64,000 nt of DNA from Isosphaeraceae bacterium (GTDB lineage: Bacteria; Planctomycetota; Planctomycetia; Isosphaerales; Isosphaeraceae). The notes beneath the pieces are model-generated. The model worked only from the letters and a program-made list of their open reading frames with translations, was not told the origin of the DNA and ran no database searches. The stretch's first letter is position 1. Every line of letters starts with the position of its first letter. This document shows positions 46,492 to 56,400 of the stretch, in pieces. The DNA is taken from NCBI GenBank assembly GCA_026004735.1, contig BPJS01000001.1:1674001-1738000 (forward strand), written 5' to 3'. The position numbers and the translations under genes are program-made.

Positions 46492-47178
46492 TCAGCCCCG
46501 CCGCTGGCCCGCCCCCGCCGACCGGCGCAGCGGCCCAGGCGGCCGCACACCCCGACGCAAACACACCTCCCCAACCGGACACCCGTCACACCGCGGTGAT
46601 CGAGCCGTGCAGACCGCTCGTCCGTGAGCGATCATCCGATGACTGAAATCAATCCACTCCTTCCGCGGCAACGCCGCCATCAGGTCTCGTTCCACCTTGA
46701 CCGGGTCGGTCTCGTCGCTCAGTCCCATCCGATACGCCAGCCGCTTGACATGGGTATCCACGACAATTCCGGTCGGCTTTCTAAACGCCACCCCCAACAC
46801 CACCTGCGCCGTCTTGCGTCCCACACCGGGCAACGCCGTCAGTGCCTCCAGATCGGCCGGCACCTGGCCTCCATGCCGCTCAACCAGCCCGCGGGCCATC
46901 CCGATCAGGCTTCGAGCCTTAGACCGATAAAACCCCGTCCGGTGGATAATCCGTTCCAACTGGCCCGGATCGGCGGCCGCCAGCGCCGCCGCGTCCGGAT
47001 AGTGCCGAAACAGCTCCGGTGTGACCTGATTGACCATCCGATCGGTACATTGGGCCGACAGAATCGTCGCCGCCAGCAACTCAAACGGGTTGGAATGCAC
47101 CAACGCGCACGACGCCTCGGGATACGCACGCGCCAGTGCCCGACTGACCCGACGCGCCCGCGGGCTTCCTCCCACCAT
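46492..47178 (-). CDS. nth: Endonuclease III (DNA glycosylase/AP lyase)
   Basis: The protein has 228 residues. It removes oxidised pyrimidines and nicks the AP site. The helix-hairpin-helix with catalytic Lys is [13 protein letters not shown]; the essential Asp lies in [16 protein letters not shown]. The C-terminal [4Fe-4S] loop follows the C-X6-C-X2-C-X5-C pattern ([17 protein letters not shown]). A short basic, Gly/Arg-rich tail follows the cluster. It is the first gene of the nth-metF-queG run and divergent from the LON-domain gene. Confidence 0.96.
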   Translation of the reverse strand: MVGGSPRARRVSRALARAYPEASCALVHSNPFELLAATILSAQCTDRMVNQVTPELFRHYPDAAALAAADPGQLERIIHRTGFYRSKARSLIGMARGLVERHGGQVPADLEALTALPGVGRKTAQVVLGVAFRKPTGIVVDTHVKRLAYRMGLSDETDPVKVERDLMAALPRKEWIDFSHRMIAHGRAVCTARSPRCDGCPVGEVCLRRGVRPPGPLRRSAGAGQRRG

Positions 47179-47394
47179 GCTTCTCTCCGCCCGCTTCCCG
47201 CTCCTCTGGGGTTGCCGAGAGGGGGGGGGTACCTAGAATCCTTCTCGGCTTATCCATGTGACCTCCGCCCTCATGATCGTATTCCAAGCTCCGCCCGTCT
47301 TCCAGTTCGACCACTCCGCTCCTTTCTGCCCCGTTCCTGCTCTGCCCCTCGCTCAGGTTGATTACCGAGTTCCTGAAAGTCCGCGCTGGATCAT

Positions 47395-48069
47395 ATGGTT
47401 CCACAAGACGACCTGCATGACTTCGAGGGCATCGTTCGCCTCTTTCCGCTCCGCGGAGTCATCCACTTTCCCCACGTCATCCTGCCGCTTCATATTTTCG
47501 AACCACGCTACCGTCAGATGACCGAGCACGCGCTGGCCTCAGACCTCCGCATCGGCATGATCCAGTCCCGACCCTCCCTGGAATTGACATACCCGGACCA
47601 TCCGCCGCTGGTCGAAGTCGGTTGCCTCGGCCGGATTATCCGCCATGAGCGTCTGCCCGACGGCCGGTTCAACTTCCTCCTGCTCGGCCTGCGCCGGTTC
47701 CGGATCATTCGCGAGCTGGACGCCCCGACCCTCTACCGCCAAGCCCAGGTCGAGCTGATCGACGAACCGGACCCCGGCCCCGAGGCCCTCCTGCTTTCGC
47801 AGAGCCTGGCCGATGAGGTCGAGCGGATCATCCCCAACGACGCCGAGTGGCGCACTCTCCTCCGCGGCCGCGTCCCTCTGAACGTTCTGACGGACTTGAT
47901 CGCTCACGCCTTCCCCTTCCCGGCCGAGATCAAGCAACACCTCCTCGAGGAACCTCACCCAGCGCGGCGGGCTGCCCGCCTCATCGAACTCCTCAAACCG
48001 ATCACCCCGTCGAGCCGCCCCGGTGTCGCGCCCGAGCCACGCCCCCCTTCCGGCTTCAGCCTGAACTGA
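47395..48069 (+). CDS. LON substrate-binding domain protein
   Basis: The protein has 224 residues and consists of the Lon N-terminal (PUA-like) domain alone: FPLRGVIHFPHVILPLHIFEPRYRQM, then GCLGRIIRHERLPDGRFNFLLLGLRRFRI. There is no AAA+ or Ser-Lys protease part, so it is not a protease by itself. Stand-alone LON-domain proteins are widespread and their role is unsettled; they may present substrates or bind partners. A helical C-terminal part (about 120-210) and a proline-rich end follow. It is cytoplasmic. Confidence 0.92.
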   Translation: MVPQDDLHDFEGIVRLFPLRGVIHFPHVILPLHIFEPRYRQMTEHALASDLRIGMIQSRPSLELTYPDHPPLVEVGCLGRIIRHERLPDGRFNFLLLGLRRFRIIRELDAPTLYRQAQVELIDEPDPGPEALLLSQSLADEVERIIPNDAEWRTLLRGRVPLNVLTDLIAHAFPFPAEIKQHLLEEPHPARRAARLIELLKPITPSSRPGVAPEPRPPSGFSLN

Positions 48070-48187
48070 GCGGCCCTCGGCTTGCTGGCACTTCCCCTCC
48101 CTCCTACAATTCGGCCCGTAAGTGAACAAAACCGCTTCAAAACTTGACTTCGCGTCCCGCCCCCCCGCCCGCCCCGAGCCTCTCTCC

Positions 48188-48829
48188 ATGACCAACCCCG
48201 ACGGCCCCTGCCTCGACTTCCCCCCTGTCAGCATCGCCGACGATGGCCTGGCCACCCACATCGATCGGGACCGGATCCGCCGCGCTGTCCGCGAGATCCT
48301 CATCGCCATCGGCGAGGACCCGGATCGCGAAGGCCTGATCGACACTCCGGACCGCGTCGCCCGGATGTACGCCGAGCTCTTCTCCGGCCTCCACGCCGAC
48401 CCCGGAGACCACCTCTCCCGCACCTTCACTCAGGAAACGTACGACGAAATGGTCGTGGTCCGTAATATCGAGTTCGCCAGTATGTGCGAACACCACCTGC
48501 TGCCGTTCACCGGCCAGGCCCACATTGCCTACATTCCCCAGGGGCGGGTCGTCGGCCTGTCCAAGATTCCCCGCGTCGTCGAAACCCTGTCCCGGCGCCC
48601 GCAGCTCCAAGAGCGGCTCACCCAGCAGATCGCCCACATGCTGATGGATCGCCTCGACGCCAAGGGAGTCGCCGTCGTTCTCGAGGCCAGCCATAGCTGC
48701 ATGACGATCCGGGGCGTCCGCAAGCCCGGCAGTTTCTTTGTCACGAGCGCCATGCTCGGCCTGTTCCGCGACCGCCACGCTACCCGGGCCGAATTCCTGG
48801 CCCTAGTCCGCGATGGCCGCACCGGTTGA
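48188..48829 (+). CDS. folE: GTP cyclohydrolase I
   Basis: The protein has 213 residues from ATG 48188; a GTG at 48122 would add 22 unconserved residues, and no good ribosome site decides. It makes 7,8-dihydroneopterin triphosphate from GTP, the entry to folate and pterins. The zinc ligands are Cys and His in ASMCEHHLLPFTG, and the second Cys in SHSCMTIRG. The conserved AYIPQGRVVGLSKIPRVVE and DPDREGLIDTPDRVARMY are present. The length is normal. The last 17 bp overlap the next gene. Confidence 0.96.
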   Translation: MTNPDGPCLDFPPVSIADDGLATHIDRDRIRRAVREILIAIGEDPDREGLIDTPDRVARMYAELFSGLHADPGDHLSRTFTQETYDEMVVVRNIEFASMCEHHLLPFTGQAHIAYIPQGRVVGLSKIPRVVETLSRRPQLQERLTQQIAHMLMDRLDAKGVAVVLEASHSCMTIRGVRKPGSFFVTSAMLGLFRDRHATRAEFLALVRDGRTG

Positions 48830-49640
48830 CCCGAGACGCCCGACCTCCGACCATGAACGATCTCCCTGGTCGCCGGATCGCGCCGGCTCGAGCACGCCCC
48901 AGGTCATCGGACCCGTGACATTGGTCTCCGATCTCGCTTTGCGTCTGCTATTCGGCCTCGCGGCCGCGCTCCTGCCTCTCCCCTCACGCCAGATTCCTCC
49001 GGCCTTCTTCCGAACTCTCCACTGGATCGCGCTGGGTTTGGCGGTCCTGGCCGCCGTCGATCTCTTCGTCCACGCCGCGCCGGAATTCGCCCGGATCGCC
49101 ATCGTCGGCTGCGCAGTCCTGGCCTATCTGGCTTCGGTGGCCTGGGGGCTCGGCCTGCCCCGACTGGGCTGGCCTCTGACGGCCGCCCTCACCCTCGGCG
49201 CGACCCTCTTGGTCGACGGCAGCCGCGGGCCCTCAGCGCCCCCCTTGGAGCGAGCAGCCGGGCTGGTCTCCGGTCTCTACCTGGGTACCCTCCTCTGCGC
49301 CATGCTCCTGGGCCATCATTATCTGACGGCTCCCTCCATGTCGATCCAGCCCCTGGTCAGCGCGATCCGCTCGGCGGGGCTGGCTCTCCTGGCCCGCGCC
49401 GGCCTGGCTCTGGCCGCACTGGCCGCTTTGCGGCCCGCCCACCCCAGCAGCTTGTTGCTCTTGATGCGCTGGGGACTCGGGCTCGCCGCGCCTGCGGTTG
49501 GCCTTTTCCTGGCCCACCGCACGGCCCGGATCCGATCGACCCAATCGGCCACGGGCATCCTCTACGCCACCCTGATCCTGGCACTGCTCGGCGAGCTGGC
49601 TTCACTGGTCCTCGCTCGCTCGACGGCCGTCACCTACTAA
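48813..49640 (+). CDS. Multi-pass membrane protein of unknown function
   Basis: The protein has 275 residues. The first 35 are polar and the rest forms about seven or eight hydrophobic helices rich in Leu and Ala (for example SVAWGLGLPRLGWPLTAALTLG). A GHHYLTAPSMSIQPL segment with a His pair near 165-180 is the only polar spot of note. I do not recognise a family. ATG 48813 overlaps folE by 17 bp, and an in-frame GTG near 48918 is another possible start. It may be co-transcribed with folE. Confidence 0.65.
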   Translation: MAAPVDPRRPTSDHERSPWSPDRAGSSTPQVIGPVTLVSDLALRLLFGLAAALLPLPSRQIPPAFFRTLHWIALGLAVLAAVDLFVHAAPEFARIAIVGCAVLAYLASVAWGLGLPRLGWPLTAALTLGATLLVDGSRGPSAPPLERAAGLVSGLYLGTLLCAMLLGHHYLTAPSMSIQPLVSAIRSAGLALLARAGLALAALAALRPAHPSSLLLLMRWGLGLAAPAVGLFLAHRTARIRSTQSATGILYATLILALLGELASLVLARSTAVTY

Positions 49641-49668
49641 TCACCGCTCTGCCGGTTCCCAGCCCATC

Positions 49669-50151
49669 ATGGAGCTTACCTATCGCTGCCCAGGCTGCCA
49701 GCAGGTCAATCGCATCGTTGACCCGTCGCCCGATCGTCCCCTGGTCTGTGACGGCTGCGGCCAGACTCATTCGTCGGCTCCCCAAGCGATCCGTAACGGC
49801 GCCCTGCAATGCTGCCCATTCTGCGGTACCGAAGACCTCTACATCCAAAAAGACTTCCCTCACCGCTTGGGTCTGGCCATCCTCGTCGCGGGCTTCGCCG
49901 TCTCCACCGCGTTCTGGTACGCGATGATGCCCCTGGCCACCTTTGGCGTCTTGCTGGCCACCGTCTTCCTAGACTGGATCCTATACCACCGCGTCCCCGA
50001 CGTGACGATCTGCTATCGCTGCCTGTCCCAGGTTCGCGGCCCCGGAAGCAACCCTGAGCGCCGGTTTCAGCCCTTCGACCTCGCCATCGGCGAACGTTAC
50101 CGCCAGGAACGCCTCCGCCTCGAGCAGCTCCGCTCCGAGCAACGCGGCTGA
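49669..50151 (+). CDS. Small zinc-ribbon membrane protein
   Basis: The protein has 160 residues. Three CxxC knuckles occur at the N terminus (YRCPGCQQ, LVCDGCGQ and CCPFCGTED), which suggest one or two zinc ribbons, and a fourth, CYRCLSQV, near 118. Two hydrophobic helices lie at about 70-105 (LGLAILVAGFAVSTAFWYAMM and a following stretch). The C-terminal tail is charged and coiled-coil-like. It is a membrane-tethered zinc-binding protein; no enzymatic motif is seen. It lies 28 bp after the previous membrane gene. Confidence 0.75.
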   Translation: MELTYRCPGCQQVNRIVDPSPDRPLVCDGCGQTHSSAPQAIRNGALQCCPFCGTEDLYIQKDFPHRLGLAILVAGFAVSTAFWYAMMPLATFGVLLATVFLDWILYHRVPDVTICYRCLSQVRGPGSNPERRFQPFDLAIGERYRQERLRLEQLRSEQRG

Positions 50152-50239
50152 ACTCGGCCGCACACCAGCCGCCGACGCAATCCGTTACGATACAGGTCCT
50201 TCCTCATCATCCTACGGCCCGACCCCACAACAATCCGGC

Positions 50240-53194
50240 GTGGACGAACGACGTGCGCAGATCGCCGAAGACCTTCACGACCTCCTTGGGGGCGAGTGCT
50301 TCTTCGACCCCATCCGTCGCGCTGCCTACCGCTGCGACAGCGGACTCTATGAAATCGAACCACTGGGCGCCGTCTGCCCACGCCACGAGGACGAGCTCCG
50401 CGCCCTGGTCCGTTATGCCGCCGACCAGGGTCTGGCCCTCCATCCCCGCGGAGCCGGCGTCGGGCCGTCGGGCGGCGCCCTTGGTCCGGGGATCGTCGTC
50501 GACTTAAGCACCCACTTCCGCTCGATCGACCTCCGCGACGGTCTCGTCGTCGCCGGCGCCGGGGCCACCCTCGCCGCGATCGACCGCCGGCTGCGCCCCC
50601 TCGGCCTCCGGCTCCCGATCGATCCCCCCAAATCGAGTGTCGCCACCATCGGAGGCGTGATCGCCGAGGACGCCGTCGGCCCACGTTCGCTGCGCGCCGG
50701 GTCGATCGCCGACCATCTGGTCTCGGCCCGCGCCCTGCTGGCCAGTGGCGAATCGCTCACACTGACGCCAGTCGAGCCTCCGCCCGAAAACGCCGAGCCG
50801 GTCACGACCGCCGAAGACATCGCCCGCCGCTTGCGCGTCGTCGCCTCCTGGCATGGCGAAGCCCTCGCCCGATCGGCCCGCCGCCAGACCGCCCTCGGCC
50901 CCGCCACCGTCTTCGGTTATCGCCACGATGCCCTGGCCAACCCCGCACGCATCGACCTGCTCCGCCTGGCCTGCGGCTCCCGCGGCACCCTCTTCTTCCT
51001 CACTGAAGCCACGCTCCGAACCGAGCCTCTGCCCGCCGCAGTCTCCGCCGCCCTGCTCCCGTTTGCACGCCTGGTCGAGGCAGCCGACGCCGCTGCGTCG
51101 GTCCTCGCCTCACGGCCGGCCCTCTGTACCCTGATCGATGGTCGCGTCCTCTCTCTGGCCCGTGAGGTCGATCCCCGTCTTCGCGATTCCATCCCTCTGA
51201 CCGCCGAAGGCGCTCTTTTGGTCGGGCTCGAAGGCGACGACCCCCGCACCGTCGCCGACCGGGCCCGCCGCCTCGTCGATCGCCTGACCCACGACGGCCT
51301 CCTCCTCGGCGAGCCGATCGAGCTTCACGACCCGCTCCAAGCCAACCAACTCCTCCAGCTCCGCGACGCCATCGAGCCGCCCCTCATGCGCAACGCCGGC
51401 CCCGAGCGTCCGATCGCGCCGGTCGGCCCATTTCAGATTCCCCTCGTCTCTCTGCCCAGCCTGGTCATCCGACTCCAGAACGCGCTACGCCGCTGGGAAC
51501 TGTCCGGCCTGATCGAGGCGAACGCCGGCCTGGGCCGGGGCGGCCTGCTCGCCTTCGTCAACCCCGCCAACCCGGCTGACCTCAATCGCCTGATCCACCT
51601 GGCCGAAGAAATAGCCACCATCGTCGCGGACCTCGGCGGCCTGATCGCCACTCCCCCCGGGACCCCCGGCCCGGCCTGGCTCCGTGCCGTCCCCGCCGAC
51701 TCGCTGCAACTGGATCGCGAGATCAAATTCGCCCTCGACCCCCGCGGCCTGCTCAACCCCGCCCGCGTCCTCGCTACCGAGTCTCCCCAACCGGCCGACC
51801 TCCGTCCGACCCCCACCCCCGCCCAGCTCGATCGCCTAGTTCTGACCGACCAGACCGGAACCCTCCACCTCCGCTGGATCGACGGCGACCGCGCCTCCCA
51901 CCTCGCCGCCTGTAACAACTGCGGGACCTGCCGCACCAGCGACCCCCTCCAACGCATCTGCCCGGTCTTCCGCGCCAGCCGCCTTGAACCCGACTCGCCT
52001 CGCGGCAAACTCGAAACCCTCCGCCAGATCGCGTCTGGCACGATCGACCCCCGCGCCTGGGGCGACGACGAACTCCGCCTCCAATCCGAATCCTGCGTCC
52101 ACTGCAAACTCTGCCGCCTCGAATGCCCCTCAGGCGTCGACGTCTCGGCCCTGATGCTCGAAGCCCGCGCCGCCTACGTCGCCAATCACGGGCTGACCCC
52201 CGAAGACTGGCTCCTCAGCCGCATCGACGCTTGGTCCGCCTGGGCCAGCCGCCTCCCCGACCTCTTCAACGCCTTGACCGGTTCCCGCCCGCTCCGCTGG
52301 CTCCTCGAACGCGCCTTCGGCCTTTCACGCCACCGCCATCTCCCGCCAGCCGCCCGCCGCTCCTTCCTCCACCGCATCCGCCGCCTGGCCATCGCCCGGC
52401 CCCAACTCCTCGAATCCGGCCCCCGCGTCGCCTATTTCCTCGATTTCTGCACCAATCACTTCGACGTCGAACTGGCCGAATCGGTCGTCGCCGTACTCAG
52501 CCACCTCGGCGTCAACGTCTACGTCCCGCCCGGGCAGCAAGGAGCCGGTATGCCCGCCCTGATCGCCGGCGACCTCGACCGCGCCCGCGAACAACTCGAA
52601 GCCAACCTCCGCATCCTCAGTAGCGCCGTCCGCGACGGCTACACCATCGTCTGCTCCGAACCCTCCGCCCTGCTCCTCTTCCGCCTCGAAGCCACCCGCC
52701 TCACCGACAACCTCGACGCTCACCTGGTCGCCGCCAACATCCTCGACGTGAGCCAATACATCCACGGCCTGATCTCCCGCGGCTTTGCCCCACCGCCCCA
52801 TCAACCCGTCCATGCCCGCGTCGGCTACCACCAACCCTGCCACCAACGCGCCCTTCAGATCGGAACCCCCAGCCTCGACCTGCTCCGCACCATCCCCGGC
52901 CTCGACGTCGAATTCATCGACCGCGGCTGCTCCGGCATGGCCGGAACCTACGGCCTCTCCGCCCGCCATTACCGCGACTCACTCCGCGCCGGCCGCCCCC
53001 TCCTGACCCGCCTCCGCGAGCCAGACCTCTCCCTCGGCACCACCGACTGCACCGCCTGCCGCATGCAAATGGAACAAGGCTCCGCCAAACGCACCATCCA
53101 CCCCATCAAACTCCTGGCCCTCGCCTACGGCCTCAACCCGGCCTTGCGACGCCATTTGACCGATCCCAAGCCACGCTATCGCCTGTCGTCCTGA
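50240..53194 (+). CDS. Fused FAD-binding dehydrogenase and Fe-S/CCG oxidoreductase (YdiJ/GlcD-GlcF type)
   Basis: The protein has 984 residues from GTG 50240. The N-terminal PCMH-type FAD domain (about 35-250) shows LHPRGAGVGPSGGALGPGIVVD. A GlcD-like C-terminal cap follows. Two ferredoxin-like clusters are CNNCGTCRTSDPLQRICPVF (about 557) and CVHCKLCRLECPSG (about 618). The GlpC/HdrB-like CCG domains include GYHQPCHQRAL, DRGCSGMAGTYG and TDCTACRMQ. The whole layout resembles E. coli YdiJ and other D-2-hydroxyacid dehydrogenases passing electrons to the quinone pool. The substrate (D-lactate, D-2-hydroxyglutarate or glycolate) is not decided by sequence. Confidence 0.9.
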   Translation: MDERRAQIAEDLHDLLGGECFFDPIRRAAYRCDSGLYEIEPLGAVCPRHEDELRALVRYAADQGLALHPRGAGVGPSGGALGPGIVVDLSTHFRSIDLRDGLVVAGAGATLAAIDRRLRPLGLRLPIDPPKSSVATIGGVIAEDAVGPRSLRAGSIADHLVSARALLASGESLTLTPVEPPPENAEPVTTAEDIARRLRVVASWHGEALARSARRQTALGPATVFGYRHDALANPARIDLLRLACGSRGTLFFLTEATLRTEPLPAAVSAALLPFARLVEAADAAASVLASRPALCTLIDGRVLSLAREVDPRLRDSIPLTAEGALLVGLEGDDPRTVADRARRLVDRLTHDGLLLGEPIELHDPLQANQLLQLRDAIEPPLMRNAGPERPIAPVGPFQIPLVSLPSLVIRLQNALRRWELSGLIEANAGLGRGGLLAFVNPANPADLNRLIHLAEEIATIVADLGGLIATPPGTPGPAWLRAVPADSLQLDREIKFALDPRGLLNPARVLATESPQPADLRPTPTPAQLDRLVLTDQTGTLHLRWIDGDRASHLAACNNCGTCRTSDPLQRICPVFRASRLEPDSPRGKLETLRQIASGTIDPRAWGDDELRLQSESCVHCKLCRLECPSGVDVSALMLEARAAYVANHGLTPEDWLLSRIDAWSAWASRLPDLFNALTGSRPLRWLLERAFGLSRHRHLPPAARRSFLHRIRRLAIARPQLLESGPRVAYFLDFCTNHFDVELAESVVAVLSHLGVNVYVPPGQQGAGMPALIAGDLDRAREQLEANLRILSSAVRDGYTIVCSEPSALLLFRLEATRLTDNLDAHLVAANILDVSQYIHGLISRGFAPPPHQPVHARVGYHQPCHQRALQIGTPSLDLLRTIPGLDVEFIDRGCSGMAGTYGLSARHYRDSLRAGRPLLTRLREPDLSLGTTDCTACRMQMEQGSAKRTIHPIKLLALAYGLNPALRRHLTDPKPRYRLSS

Positions 53195-53472
53195 ATGGCT
53201 CAGTCCGCCCTACCGGCCCGACTCCCTCCTCCACCCGAACCGCCTGACCACCCTGGCCGAGAACCGCCCTCGGGTTGACCAGCCCGACCAGAGCGGATAA
53301 GTTCCCGCCGCCTCGTCACGCCACCGCACCCGCACGCGCTGCGATCGGTCGGTTGATGGACCCCTTTGAGACTCCGCCCCGAGCCCACCCGATCGCCAGC
53401 CGCCGCATCGGGCCGGGTCGGCGTCGTGGGGCCGGGTGGTCCGGCTGGCCAGGGAAGGTCGGCGGTCCCCCC

Positions 53473-56400
53473 GTGCACACCCGTCTGGGGACCGTCGACG
53501 TGCGTTCGTTCCGGGCCTGGCGCCTTCTTCCTCACCCCCTGCTCCGGTCGGCAGCCGCGCTGGTCATCCTGACCCTCGCTGGAGCAACCCCCGGCGTCGC
53601 CCAACCGCCCCTGATTCTAGTCGCCGACCAGATCCGCCACTGGGATCAAGACCAGAGCCGCTGGGTGCTCCTCGAGGGCAACGCCGCCGCCCTCATGGAC
53701 GGCCGGACCACCTCGCTCGGTCCCCGCGCCTTGATCCGCTTCCGCACCATCGCCACCGAACCGCAACGCCTCGCCACCGTCGACGCCTTCGGTTGGGACG
53801 CCCAGGGACTCGACGCCGGTTCTCCGCTCCTATCCCTCCGCACCACCCAGGCCGCCCGCCTCCGCGCGCGTCACCCGCAGGATGTCTCCCGCCTCGATGC
53901 TCCACCTCCAGACCTGGCCGCCGCGGCACGAACCCTCAGCCTCGCCATCCCGATCATCACCGCCCATGCCAGCCGGCCACCCGACCCCTCGCCCCCACCC
54001 ACCGACACACCCCCGCCCTCCGAACCCGACCCCGCCAACGCTCCGCCGCTCGTAGGACCTTCGGACCCTCCCGGCGCGTCTCCGCCCTCCGAACCCGACT
54101 CCGACGATGCTCCGCCGCTCGAAGGGCTTGCGGGCGCTCCCAGCTCACCCCCACCCTCCGACCCGGCGCTCATCCCCGCACAGGTTCCCGGCGACCTTGG
54201 GGTGCCGAGCTTCGACCTACCCCAGGATCCTTTGATCGAAGACGAAGGCGAGCCCTCTTTGCCTCCGGCTCTGGACGAGCCGCCGACGCTTCCAACTCCC
54301 AACGCGACGACGCCTCGATCGGACGCTTTGACCGCCCAAGACGAGGAAATCTTCGCCCCGATCGCTCCCGAGACCCGCCGCACCTGGACCCTCACTCCCC
54401 GCTACGGGGGACGGCCGCTCCAGTTCGACTCCTTCCCGGCCGCAGATGGCTCGACCGCCCTGGTCATCCGCGGCGGTGTGATCCTCGTCAGCGAAGTGCC
54501 CGGCCTGGGCCGGGTCGACCTCGCCGCCGACCACGTCGTCCTCTGGACCCGCGATGATCCCGAGGGTCGGGGCACCCGGCCTCAACTCGGTGGCCCCAAC
54601 TCCCAGGACGTCAACCAGCCCCTCGAGGCCTACCTCGAGGGCGACGTCGTCATCCGCAACGACCGCCTTGAGCAGGCCGGGCCTGCCGACCAGACCATCT
54701 TCAAGGCCGACCGCGCCTTCTACGACTTCCGCACCGAACGCCTGATCGCCCTCAACGCCGAGGCCAACTTCTTCGCCCCCGGCCTGATCGCTCCGATCCG
54801 AACCCGCGCCCAACTCATCAACCAGGTCCGCGACACCGCCGTCGGACCTGATGGCCGACTCCTACTCGGTCCGCCACGCATCAGCGCCGACTCAACGACC
54901 ACCACCGGCAGCCGCTTCCCTGAACCCGGCTACCGCTTCGACGCCGCCGCCGTCGACGTCACCCGCATCGACGAACCCCTTCGCGACCCCGCCACCGGCG
55001 GCCGGCTTGGCGGTCCGGCCGGCCTCCGGCCGCCTTCTGAATCGACCTGGTTGATCGACTCCCGCCGCAACCTCTACTTCCTCGGACCCGTCCCCATCTT
55101 CTACTGGCCCCGCATCCGCACCACCGACGACCTCGACCCCCCGATCCGCAACCTCTCCTTCCGCTACGGTAACTACTTCGGCTACCAGGTTCTGACCGAC
55201 TGGAGCGTCTTCAAACTCCTGAGCATCCGGAAGCCTGCCTACATCGACAACTGGAACCTCGACGTCGACTACCTCTCGTTCCGCGGCCCGGCCCTCGGCA
55301 GCGAAATCGGCTGGTTCGGACGCGACCTGCTAGCCGACCTCGCCGACCCCTACAACCGCCGCGGCGCCGCCCGCGACGTCGACCGCCCTTACTTCGGCTA
55401 CTTCGACGTCTGGGGCATCCTCGAACACGGCAACGACGTCCTCGGTACCGGTCCAGCCGTCGTCACCTACGGTCCCCCAGGGGCCGGCAAGGCCGGATTC
55501 CAGCGGCTCGACGTTCCCAGCTTCCTCGACGCCCGCGGCCGCTTCCTAGCCCGCCATATGTTCGAAGTCCTCGACCGCTTCCAGGTTGATGACGACCAGT
55601 CCCTCCGCGTCCAGCTCGAGGCCGGCGGCTACTCCGATCGCCACTTCCTTGAACAATACTACAAATGGCTCTTCGACTCCGGACTTGATCAAGATACCCT
55701 CGCCTACCTCAACTACCAGAACCGCAACCGCGCTCTAACCCTCACCGGCCAGGTCCAGTTCATGGACTGGATCACCGACACCCAGTTCCTCCCCAAGCTC
55801 GAATACTACCGCATCGGCGACACCCTGCTCGACCAGCTCTTCAGCTACTCCCAGAACTGGGGCATCGACTACGCCAGCGTCCGCACCGCCGCCGAGGTCA
55901 ACAACCCCAACATCTTCGCCTTCCTTCCGTACGACCCGATTTCGAACACCAGCGGCACCTGGTCCTCCGGCCGCGCCTGGACGACCCAGCAACTCGAGCT
56001 GCCCATCAACCTCGGCATCATCCGCCTCGTCCCCTACGGCCAGGGACAGCTCATCGGCTGGACCAACCAGCTCAACGGCGACACCACCGGCCGTGCCTGG
56101 GGCGCCTACGGCGCTCGGGTCAACCTCATGGCCTGGAAAGCCTTCCACAACGCCGAAAGCGAATTGCTGAATGTCCACGGCCTAGCCCACAAAATGACCT
56201 TCGACCTCGACTACCGCGCCGCCTACTCCTCCCTTCGCCTCAACACCCTCGGCATCCAGGACCAGCTCGACGACGACACCTACGAATTCGTGCGCCGCTA
56301 CTTCGCTCTGACCAACTACGTCGGCGGCATCCTCCCGCCCCAGTACGACCCCCGCTTCCTCGTCCTCCGCCGTACGCTCAACCCCGTCGTCTTCGCCCCC

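Noticed and set aside
54013..54150. Proline-rich repeat considered as a CRISPR-like array
   Set aside because: Only two adjacent copies without spacers, in frame within a coding region.
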